This document shows, piece after piece, positions 7,010 to 13,151 of a stretch of 13,151 nucleotides of DNA (the first letter of the stretch is position 1; each line of letters begins with the position of its first letter). The stretch covers positions 1 through 13,151 of the forward strand of contig JAICMB010000030.1 of the NCBI GenBank assembly GCA_025929455.1, read 5' to 3'. The position numbers and the translations under genes were made by a program. The notes under the pieces are model-generated. The model was not told where the DNA came from. It made no database searches and worked only from the letters and a program-made list of their open reading frames with translations. The DNA is from Bryobacteraceae bacterium. Its GTDB lineage: Bacteria > Acidobacteriota > Terriglobia > Bryobacterales > Bryobacteraceae.

Positions 7010-8284
7010 TTATTCCTCAGTTCCGGTGGCTGCCGTCACGCCTTCGGTGGTGTGCGCCAGATAATATGCGTCGACGGGAAGAATACCGCCCCATTCTTTG
7101 ACGAGCTCTCTGTACTTGCGCCCGACGGGCCGAATTTTGCGGTCGAGATCGTACAGCCCGAGCTCATTTACATTTCCGTTGTCCTCGCGCAGCTGGGTGT
7201 CCCAATCGACCTGATCGGTGAGGCTGTACCACGTGAAGCCAAGAATTGGAAAGCCGGCGGCTTTGAGCAGCAGCATGTTGCACCACTGCTTCCAGAGCCA
7301 TGCCGGCGCTTTCCTGGGTTCGGCCAGGTTGGTTTCAGTGTGCATCACGGGCAAGCGGTAGCGCTCCGCATAATGCCGCGTCAGCACGTAGTAACCGAAG
7401 ATCTCGCCTGGACGCTCATGGTGCTTCTCGTCGGCTTTTACCGTGTGTTCGTTGGTGAAGTAGTAGTCGTTGCCCATGACACAGTGCGGGCGCAGCGCTT
7501 CGCCGTGCTCCATGAACCAGTGGTACTCTTCGCGCGGCATGCCGTTGTCCATCAGGAATTCGTACATGCGCGATTCCACCTGATGGCCGTAACACAGATC
7601 GAACGATAGGAATCGCTGCTGGTTGAAGAACTCGGCGGTGTCCACGGCGGCGGGCGTAGCAGCGTGGTAAAACTGCGTCGCTTCGCTTTGCACAAACAGC
7701 ATATTCGGACGGACTTCGAGAATTTCCTCTTCGGCCAGAATGGTCGCGCGGCACATGTGGCGCAGCGCGGTGACGAAGGCGGTGTCAGAGCGCATCCGCT
7801 CGTTCCACCAGCCTTGGCGCGCGGAGAAGTCCGCACACACCAGGACTTCGTTGACCGGCGTCACGTATCGCACGTGGTCGTAGCGCTTCACAAACGTGCG
7901 CGCGTAATCGGCGAACAGGCGCGGAAGATCGGGGTTCTGAAAATTGCCGATCCAGTCCGGCACGCCGAAGTGACACAGATCCGCGATGGGCGTGATGGCC
8001 AGCCGCCGCAGCTCGCCGAAGGTCTCGTCGCAGAAATGCCAGTCGTACTTGTCCGGCCCCGTGCTGACGGCGTAATACTGCGGCCCATAGCGTAGATAGT
8101 CGATGCCGAGGTCGCGCACGAGTTGGAAGTCCTCGCGCCAGCGCTTGTAGAAATAACACTTCGCCAACTCGTCTACGCGCTGATCGCGGCCGTCGCGGCC
8201 GGTAATCACCGGGAAGCTGTTCTCGATGCCGGTAGCAAACATGAAGCGATTGCTCGGCCGGTTCTTATGATGATGGATGCTCAT
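7010..8284 (-). CDS. Family 1-like glycoside hydrolase
   Basis: A 424-residue TIM-barrel glycosidase related to GH1 beta-glycosidases. YVTPVNE (140-146) matches the strand-4 acid/base motif with E146 the proton donor. VMHTETN (313-319) matches the strand-7 nucleophile motif with E317, although classic GH1 enzymes have ITENG. Other matching parts are WREDFQLVRDLGIDYLRYG (49-67), where GH1 enzymes have their barrel strand-2 region, and GFTWYSLTDQVDW (349-361), equivalent to the GH1 WSLLDNFEW region. The protein lacks a signal peptide, so it is cytoplasmic. The start is the ATG overlapping the upstream gene's TGA (ATGA, 8281-8284), indicating translational coupling to the LarA-like gene; the frame continues upstream to 8425 but that part only reads through the neighbour. 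The divergence from typical GH1 means the substrate is uncertain, though beta-glycosides are likely. Confidence 0.8.
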   Translation of the reverse strand: MSIHHHKNRPSNRFMFATGIENSFPVITGRDGRDQRVDELAKCYFYKRWREDFQLVRDLGIDYLRYGPQYYAVSTGPDKYDWHFCDETFGELRRLAITPIADLCHFGVPDWIGNFQNPDLPRLFADYARTFVKRYDHVRYVTPVNEVLVCADFSARQGWWNERMRSDTAFVTALRHMCRATILAEEEILEVRPNMLFVQSEATQFYHAATPAAVDTAEFFNQQRFLSFDLCYGHQVESRMYEFLMDNGMPREEYHWFMEHGEALRPHCVMGNDYYFTNEHTVKADEKHHERPGEIFGYYVLTRHYAERYRLPVMHTETNLAEPRKAPAWLWKQWCNMLLLKAAGFPILGFTWYSLTDQVDWDTQLREDNGNVNELGLYDLDRKIRPVGRKYRELVKEWGGILPVDAYYLAHTTEGVTAATGTEE

Positions 8285-9564
8285 GGCAGCAGATTGCCGG
8301 CGCCGTCGAACTGCAGCGGGGCGGGCGGGTCCTCTATGGTGAGGCGGGGATTGGCGTGAACGTCGTCGAGCAGCGCTTCCGACGCCCACAATTCGCTCAG
8401 CTCGGCGGTGCTGTGAATGCGGCACACGCGCGGCCGGCGGCCGGCGAGCGACGATTCGAGCGCCACCTCCATCGCTTCACGGTCGGATGACAGCGCGAGC
8501 GGCAGCGGGCCCTCGCGCGTGTTGCTGTCCGGTCCGAGCGACGTTATCAGATTGATGTAGGTGACCTGCGGATCGTAGCTGCGCGCGAAGCGGCCGGTGG
8601 TGAAATCCGCCATGCCGATGCCGAGGCCGTTGCCGAGCGATGCCTCCGTAAGCGAGAGCACCGCGATGCGCTTGTAGTCGGGAATGTGTGGGCCATCGGT
8701 ATGGCGCCAGCGGCCGATGATGTTGGGATCCATGCCGGCGCCGGAAATGGTCTTGCCGAGTTCGTCGACGACCAGCAGGTCGAGACTCTCGAATGGAATT
8801 GTAGCCAGATGCGCCTTGGCGATGTTCAGCAGCCGCATGTCGGCTTCAAGGAAGGCGTCGTAGCTGGGCGGCACGGCTTCGATCGCGACGGGTTTGCGGA
8901 ACGCGTTTTCGACCACTGCGGCGCCGAACAGCACGTTCGCTTTTGCGAGCTGAAGTTCGGGCACCGCGCGCACGGAGTCCCACAGGCCGTGGCTATGCGC
9001 CTGCTGCGCTCCGGGCTGTTTCCCGAGGCCGATGGTGCACATCTTGAGGAGGCCGGAGGCGAGCTCACCGGCGGAGTCGGGGTGCGTTTTAGTGCGGCCG
9101 AGCACGATGATGCCGTCGGCCTGGGAGGCGATGCGGTCCAGGTGCGCGTGGGCGCCGTTGGCGGCGGGACCGAGGTCCACGGTTTCCATGCCCGCGCGGA
9201 TCGGCGCGCCCACGGCGTCTTCACTGACGCCTAAACGGCGCAGGATTTCGCGCTGGCCTTCGGAGGTGGCGCCGCCGTGACTGCCCATGGCAGGAATGAT
9301 GAACGGCTCACCCTCGCACATTTTGACTGCGTCCGCGATGCCGCCGAGCAGTTCCGTGAACTCGCCAATGCCGCGGCTGCCGGCGGTGATCGCGACGCGG
9401 GCGCCACTGGCGATTTTCTGGCGTAGGCCGGCGGCGAGCAGCTTTTCGCGGATGTCGGCGCGGGGGTCGGCGATGTGGGTTGTGTTCAGGTGCTGGTAGA
9501 CGCGCGCCATCGGCGGCAGGGGCCGGCGCGGCAGCGGCATAACGGGCAAGCCGGATGTGGACAT
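8281..9564 (-). CDS. LarA-like nickel-pincer-type isomerase (lactate racemase domain)
   Basis: A 427-residue protein of the lactate racemase (LarA/DUF2088) superfamily. The N-terminal domain has the family string IPAMGSHGGATSEGQ (90-104). The middle has GRTKTH (157-162, K159 and H161) and then LLKMCTIGLGKQPGA (172-186), with K174 or K182 as candidate lysine for attachment of the nickel-pincer nucleotide. H190 and H192 (AHSHG) are further possible metal or catalytic ligands. LarA itself racemises lactate using this cofactor; homologs act on other alpha-hydroxy acids, so lactate should not be assumed. Assignment of individual residues is inferred, without an alignment. Cofactor genes larB, larC and larE are not in the window. 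A GTG at 9570 is a possible earlier start; I prefer the ATG because a G-rich GGGGTGGGA lies directly before it. The stop overlaps the GH1-like start, and the M48 gene is divergent. Confidence 0.8.
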   Translation of the reverse strand: MSTSGLPVMPLPRRPLPPMARVYQHLNTTHIADPRADIREKLLAAGLRQKIASGARVAITAGSRGIGEFTELLGGIADAVKMCEGEPFIIPAMGSHGGATSEGQREILRRLGVSEDAVGAPIRAGMETVDLGPAANGAHAHLDRIASQADGIIVLGRTKTHPDSAGELASGLLKMCTIGLGKQPGAQQAHSHGLWDSVRAVPELQLAKANVLFGAAVVENAFRKPVAIEAVPPSYDAFLEADMRLLNIAKAHLATIPFESLDLLVVDELGKTISGAGMDPNIIGRWRHTDGPHIPDYKRIAVLSLTEASLGNGLGIGMADFTTGRFARSYDPQVTYINLITSLGPDSNTREGPLPLALSSDREAMEVALESSLAGRRPRVCRIHSTAELSELWASEALLDDVHANPRLTIEDPPAPLQFDGAGNLLP

Positions 9565-9608
9565 TCCCACCCCGTTGACGCCCGCAGGCCGAAATCGTTG
9601 CCCGGCAG

Positions 9609-9614
9609 TAGAAT
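9609..9614 (+). promoter_or_regulatory. Possible -10 hexamer (TAGAAT) close to start codon
   Basis: TAGAAT lies nine bases before the ATG of the M48 gene, with AAGGGA between. No -35 box is seen at standard distance; TTGACG (9575-9580) is 28 bases away. The placement matches those before the exported-protein and GH88 genes. Confidence 0.25.
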
Positions 9615-9623
9615 AAGGGACGT

Positions 9624-10403
9624 ATGCGGTGGGCGTCTGTAGCGGTTTTAGCGGCGTGTTTGCTGCACGGGCAGACGGCTAAACCAGGCGACGGTGTGCC
9701 CTGGACGTGGCAGAAAGAGCTGGCGCTCGGGCACGCGATGGAAGCTCGCGCCGCCGCGCAAGCGCCGCCACTGCAGGACGCCCGCGCGACAGCTTATATC
9801 GGTGCGATTTTCGTGCGATTGCGGGCGCAGTCGCCGGTGGCGCATCCGATGACGCTGCACGTTCGGCGGAGTGAGAAAGCGTTCGCGGAGGCGTTGCCGG
9901 GCGGGGCGATTTACATCAGCACCGGTTTCATTGGCAGGTTGCGGGATGAGTCCGAGCTGGCAGGCATACTGGCGCACGAACTGGCGCATTACGAGGTCGG
10001 GTTCGCACACGCCAACTCCGGTCCGATGCCCATGGTCATCGTGGGATGTTTGTTCGGCAAAAGTGCAATAGCGGCGTTCTCCAGCCTTTCGGACGCGCTA
10101 CGCGATACGGAACTGCGCGCCAATGTTGCGGCGCTGAAATATGTGCGGGCGGCGGGCTACGATCCGGCGGGCCTGCTGGCGTTCGAATTCCGGCGGCTCT
10201 ACGCGCGTCCGGGGCTGCAGCGTGTGCTGCCGGGCGAAGACCTGATTCCGATGCAGCAGGAAATCGACCGGGAAACATTGACGCGCGAATTGGTCACGAA
10301 TACTTCGGAATTTCAGCAAATTCGTGAGGCGCTGGTACCGCCGGCAGAGCGGCGGCCCGTCGATAACGAACTGCGGCGTCCATTTCTGACGAGTAAGCCA
10401 TAG
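9624..10403 (+). CDS. M48-family zinc metalloprotease, exported
   Basis: The 259-residue protein has a short signal peptide (about residues 1-17, hydrophobic, ending near LLHGQ). A peptidase M48 domain follows: FAEALPGGAIYISTGFI (87-103) precedes the zinc motif HELAH (H118, E119, H122), the usual layout of BepA/YcaL/LoiP-type periplasmic proteases. The likely third zinc ligand is E163 in TELRANVAALKYVRAAGYDP; the family usually has E-x-x-A-D there, and this protein has asparagine for the aspartate. It is small for the family and lacks a TPR region. A role in envelope protein turnover or outer-membrane quality control is inferred from the family. The start is supported by AAGGGA three bases upstream. 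It is divergent from the LarA-like gene (about 60 bases). Confidence 0.88.
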   Translation: MRWASVAVLAACLLHGQTAKPGDGVPWTWQKELALGHAMEARAAAQAPPLQDARATAYIGAIFVRLRAQSPVAHPMTLHVRRSEKAFAEALPGGAIYISTGFIGRLRDESELAGILAHELAHYEVGFAHANSGPMPMVIVGCLFGKSAIAAFSSLSDALRDTELRANVAALKYVRAAGYDPAGLLAFEFRRLYARPGLQRVLPGEDLIPMQQEIDRETLTRELVTNTSEFQQIREALVPPAERRPVDNELRRPFLTSKP

Positions 10404-10733
10404 AGGTGCGTTGGCGGGAGTGGGGCACAGGCTGAAACCTCAGGCTGTCGACTTGTACCACATCGAAGGAGCGCTTGAAAAGCGTAGTCCACGCACCGCG
10501 GCTCAACCGCAACGACGTTCCTTACGGCCCTACCCCGCAGCGTGGCGGCAACACGCCGTTAGAGCTATCGGCTGCAGTCCGGGCATCGGCGGTGCGCGAC
10601 GCAGTCTGGAGTGGCCAATCGGCGAAGCCGGGCATAGGCTACAAGGAACTGTTTCTCGCCACTGGCCGCTGCAGAGTCGAATCGCCCAGGCGCTGAGAGA
10701 CGGCCGGAAAGACCCGCCGCCCCAGGCCGGGAG
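10404..10733. other. Gene-free gap with repeat remnant and small hairpins
   Basis: This 330-base convergent gap holds copy C of the dispersed repeat and several short inverted repeats. These include CGCTT-GAA-AAGCG (10472-10484) and GCGG-CTCAA-CCGC (10498-10510). Near its left end CAGGCTG is repeated directly, eight bases apart (beside GTGGGGCA), which may be a decayed REP-like unit in reverse orientation. Short frames run through it, but none has a recognisable product or ribosome site. I see no clear terminator for either flanking gene. Confidence 0.55.
10604..10665 (+). repeat. Dispersed repeat, copy C
   Basis: It begins GTCTGGAGTGGCCAA and has its core at 10631-10651, matching copy A at 20 of 21 bases despite lying over 7 kb away. 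It carries one extra base between the start and the core relative to copy A. It is not followed by the paired hairpins seen after copies A and B. Confidence 0.7.
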
Positions 10734-11534
10734 CTAAGCGGGGATGAGTGCGGCAATAGGCGCACGTGGAATGGCCGCGACCAGCGCTTGCGTGTACGCG
10801 TGGCGCGGATCGCAGAACAGCGCTTCGGGAGCGCGGTCTTCGACGATGCAGCCGCCGTGAAGCACCGCGATGCGGTGGCAGATGGAAGCGAGCGACAACA
10901 GGTCGTGTGAGATGAACAGAAGCGCGGCGCCAAGTTCACGGTTGAGCGTACAGAACAGTTTTAGGATTTCGGCGGCCGTGAGCGGATCGAGCGCGCTGGT
11001 GGCTTCGTCGGCGACGATGAGACGCGGCCGGTGCAAAATCGCAAGTGCAATCGCGACGCGCTGCGCCTGCCCGACGCTGATCTGAAGCGGGCGACGTTGC
11101 AGGATGGCTTCGGGACCGGTAAGGCGCGCGAGTTGGAGCGCTTCGATGGCGGCTTCGCGCCAGGCTCTTCGCGCGCTGCGGCTGGGGCAGTGGGCGCGCC
11201 AGGCTTCCTCGAAATGTTTGCCGATCGAAAGTGCGGGGTTGAGCGCGGCGACCGGGCTCTGCGGGACGAGGGCGATGTCGCGGCCTCGGAGACGGCGCAG
11301 CGCTTTTTCCGGCATGGTGAGCAGATCGCGGCCGTCGAACGCGGCATGTCCTGACGCACGCGCTTTTTTGAAGCGCAGCAGGCCGAGCACGCAGGCGGCT
11401 AAGGTGCTTTTGCCAGCGCCGCTTGCGCCGGCCAGGCCGACCAGTTCGCCGGGTGCAATTTGCAGATTTACGGCGTCGAGCACGTGACGTTCGCCGTAGA
11501 AGACGTCCAGGTTCAAGTCGAGCAGCGCAGTCAT
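10734..11534 (-). CDS. ABC transporter ATP-binding protein, peptide/nickel type
   Basis: A 266-residue ATPase subunit resembling OppD/DppD. Walker A is GASGAGKST (36-44, K42), the Q-loop is VPQSP (Q92), Walker B is LIVADEATSALD (D176, E177) and the switch histidine is H210. The C-terminal HAYTQALVAAIP segment is the start of the oligopeptide-type C-terminal extension, here cut short, and the protein is about 60 residues shorter than usual DppD. The ABC signature reads ISVGQ (152-156) rather than LSGGQ, with valine V154 replacing the first glycine; this may alter ATP hydrolysis or be a lineage variant. The start ATG overlaps the TGA of the upstream permease (ATGA, 11531-11534), so the two are translationally coupled. 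It is cytoplasmic, powering the two permeases. A second ATPase (DppF type) is not seen. Confidence 0.92.
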   Translation of the reverse strand: MTALLDLNLDVFYGERHVLDAVNLQIAPGELVGLAGASGAGKSTLAACVLGLLRFKKARASGHAAFDGRDLLTMPEKALRRLRGRDIALVPQSPVAALNPALSIGKHFEEAWRAHCPSRSARRAWREAAIEALQLARLTGPEAILQRRPLQISVGQAQRVAIALAILHRPRLIVADEATSALDPLTAAEILKLFCTLNRELGAALLFISHDLLSLASICHRIAVLHGGCIVEDRAPEALFCDPRHAYTQALVAAIPRAPIAALIPA

Positions 11535-12337
11535 GCGGTTGCCCTTCCGCCGCACAGGCTTTGTAGTGCCGCGAGCAGCAGCACGAGCGCAATCGCCGGA
11601 GCCAGAACCGCCGGCTGTGCCGCAATCGTGGTCCAACTATCGGCTTCGCGCAACATCGAGCCGAGTGACGGCAATGGCTCGGCCGCGCCCAGTCCGAGTA
11701 AGCCGAGATTGGCTTCGCTGACAATAAAGAGCGGGAGGGAGATCCAGAACTGCGCGGCCAAAACGGGCCGTAGATTCGGGAGCACGTGCGCGCGCAGAAT
11801 TCGCCACGGCGGCAGTCCCGCGGTGCGTGCCTGCAAAACGTAATCGGATGTTGCGGCACTTCGCGCTGCCGCGCGCACCACACGCGTCGACTGCACCCAC
11901 CCAAGGCAGGCGAGCAGGGCAAAGGTCGCGGCCAGCGAGCTTTCGGGCGATGCGTTCAGCGGCACGAGCGAACGCACCGCAAGCAACACGAACAACCACG
12001 GGACTGTCATGAAGAGATCCGTGATGGCGAGAATCGTTCTATCCACGCGGCCGCCGGCAAACCCCGCGGCGCCGCCCGCCACGGCGGAAATCGCCACCGC
12101 GGCGGCACAGGCCGCGGGTGCGAGAACCAGCGCCACCCGGAGCGCGGTAAGGAGGCGGGCGAAGCGGTCACGGCCGAGCTCATCGGTGCCCAGCGGAAAT
12201 TCGCGCGACGGCGGCGCCGATATCGCCTCGCGCGATTGCTCATCATATCCGTGCCGCGCGACCGCGCTGCCGCCCAGCGCCGCAACTGCCGCCACTGCCA
12301 GGATGACGATTGCGCTTATGCGGCCGGCTCGCGCCAT
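11531..12337 (-). CDS. ABC transporter permease, DppC/OppC type
   Basis: A 268-residue membrane protein with an N-terminal membrane segment (about residues 8-27), then the family string FPLGTDELGRDRFARLL (47-63) that precedes the core permease domain. Several further hydrophobic helices follow. The cytoplasmic coupling loop (EAA-type) lies at about 165-190 (DYVLQARTAGLPPWRILRAH), where the ATPase docks. LGLLGLG (211-217) corresponds to the usual SFLGLG motif. It pairs with the DppB-type permease to form the channel for peptides, nickel or similar solutes. It is slightly short for the family. Its start overlaps the end of the preceding permease gene by 22 bases, and its stop overlaps the ATPase start, so the three genes form a tight operon. 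Confidence 0.92.
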   Translation of the reverse strand: MARAGRISAIVILAVAAVAALGGSAVARHGYDEQSREAISAPPSREFPLGTDELGRDRFARLLTALRVALVLAPAACAAAVAISAVAGGAAGFAGGRVDRTILAITDLFMTVPWLFVLLAVRSLVPLNASPESSLAATFALLACLGWVQSTRVVRAAARSAATSDYVLQARTAGLPPWRILRAHVLPNLRPVLAAQFWISLPLFIVSEANLGLLGLGAAEPLPSLGSMLREADSWTTIAAQPAVLAPAIALVLLLAALQSLCGGRATA

Positions 12338-13151
12338 GGCGTCCCTCCGGCAACGGCATTGGCCGTCACGGTTGCCAATGCAATCAGCCCCGTCACGCCG
12401 GCCAAAAGCGGCATGTCACGGCTGAGTGCCGCTTTCCAGGCCAACTGTCCCAATCCGGGTATGTCGCAAATGGTTTCGATGGGTATCGCGGCGCCGACCC
12501 CGATGCAAACTGCCATGGCCGCCACGGCGGCAAGTTCCGGCGCGGCGGGAAACAGCACGTGCAGCCATAGCACCCGCCACGGCCGGATTCCGCGGGCTTC
12601 CGCCATCTCCCGGTGCGGAGCGTTGCCATGTGTCTCGATAACGCCGCGCGCATAAGTGAATACGTGCGGAAATGTGACAACCGCGATGGCCCAGCGGGCG
12701 TCCATGCCCGTCCATAAGAAGATCAATGCGACAACCGCCGCGGGAATGGCCAGTATGGACGCGCTGGTTGTCGCGAGGGCTGCAGCCGGCCCGCGGCTTC
12801 GGATCCCGAATGCGAGCAGCGCGGCGGTCAAACCGCAAATCGAAGCCGCGGCCGCGCCGCCCACGACAGCGCCGGCCGTTAGCGCGGCGCGTTCCGCAAC
12901 CAGTTCGCCGACAGGACGGTTGAATGCTCGCGAGGTGCCAAAGTCACCGCGCAGGATGCCGCGTGCGTATCGCGGAATAAAAATCCACGCGCGTGAGTTG
13001 TGCAAGTTTTCCGCCCGCAGTGCGTCATGAGTTGCGCGGTTCAAACCCGCATCGAGCGCGCGGTCGTCCACGGCCGACCCCGGCGCATACTGCACCAGCA
13101 CCGCGCCGATCATAACCGCGACAGCGGCGATGGCAACAGCCCGCGACAGCA
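12316..13151 (-). CDS. ABC transporter permease, DppB/OppB type (5' end missing)
   Basis: The frame stays open through the right edge, giving 277 visible residues; the true start is off the window. An ATG at 13113 is internal to the first membrane helix and unlikely to be the start. DppB-type features are the first hydrophobic helix ending QYAPGS, then YARGILRGDFGTS with FNRPVGELV just before the core domain. The coupling loop MAEARGIRPWRVLWLH and the C-terminal IETICDIPGLGQLAWKAALSRD, a strong family hallmark, follow. It forms a heterodimeric channel with the next gene's product. The expected solute-binding protein gene is not visible and may lie to the right. Substrate (peptide, nickel, opine or sugar) is not determinable. 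Confidence 0.9.
   Translation of the reverse strand, partial: LSRAVAIAAVAVMIGAVLVQYAPGSAVDDRALDAGLNRATHDALRAENLHNSRAWIFIPRYARGILRGDFGTSRAFNRPVGELVAERAALTAGAVVGGAAAASICGLTAALLAFGIRSRGPAAALATTSASILAIPAAVVALIFLWTGMDARWAIAVVTFPHVFTYARGVIETHGNAPHREMAEARGIRPWRVLWLHVLFPAAPELAAVAAMAVCIGVGAAIPIETICDIPGLGQLAWKAALSRDMPLLAGVTGLIALATVTANAVAGGTPWREPAA

Noticed and set aside
6308..7609. Long + strand open frame opposite the DsbD-N, TlpA and GH1-like genes
   Set aside because: The opposite strand has three genes with clear family motifs; the + frame shows no domain and is a by-product of high GC content.
8285..8425. Upstream extension of the GH1-like reading frame
   Set aside because: It is an arginine-rich out-of-frame reading of the LarA-like gene's 3' end; the ATGA overlap gives a natural start.
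10501..10565. Integron attC-like pair (GCTCAAC and GTTAGAGC) about 50 bases apart
   Set aside because: The inner arms pair poorly, GTTAGAG departs from the GTTRRRY form, and there is no integrase or cassette array nearby.
10411..10737. Open frames of 73 and 108 codons across the gap after the M48 gene
   Set aside because: They run through the dispersed repeat, lack ribosome sites and known motifs, and the frame is not kept between repeat copies.

Overview
The window is GC-rich, densely packed bacterial chromosome, most likely from an Acidobacteriota member (Bryobacterales/Solibacter-like). The signs are the exported protein with the LPDYTCHETIER motif, the mix of carbohydrate-active and housekeeping genes, and short hairpin repeats in the intergenic gaps. 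The taxonomic call is inference from protein style, not from a marker gene. No rRNA, tRNA, CRISPR array, phage gene or transposase gene was found.

Layout from left to right. A hemerythrin-domain protein (5' end cut by the window edge) converges on a small CDGSH iron-sulfur protein across a strong hairpin. The CDGSH gene is divergent from a + strand run: an exported Acidobacteria-type hypothetical protein, a GH88 unsaturated-uronyl hydrolase, and, after a 359-base repeat-filled gap, the DEAH-box helicase hrpB. HrpB converges on a - strand block. In transcription order this block is a LarA-like (nickel-pincer-type) isomerase, a GH1-like glycosidase coupled to it by an ATGA overlap, a TlpA-type thioredoxin lipoprotein, and a DsbD N-terminal-domain protein whose signal peptide is encoded inside the 3' end of the TlpA gene. 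A small M48 metalloprotease is divergent from the isomerase. After a 330-base gap carrying another repeat copy, a - strand peptide/nickel-type ABC transporter operon (permease, permease, ATPase) runs in from the right edge with its first gene cut.

How the genes fit together. The isomerase/glycosidase pair and the GH88 hydrolase suggest use of plant or microbial polysaccharides, including uronic or hydroxy-acid sugars. The TlpA and DsbD-N pair would handle thiol redox chemistry outside the cytoplasm. The two permeases and one ATPase form most of an importer, lacking a visible solute-binding protein and second ATPase. The rest are unlinked housekeeping genes.

The least explained sequence is in the two gaps. 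A roughly 60-base dispersed repeat occurs three times, always on the + strand. The first gap also holds adjacent hairpins whose stem sequences differ between copies while the pairing is kept, as in REP-like elements. I see no clear large undescribed system. The best leads are this repeat family, the isomerase-glycosidase pair and the 101-base overlap between the two redox genes.
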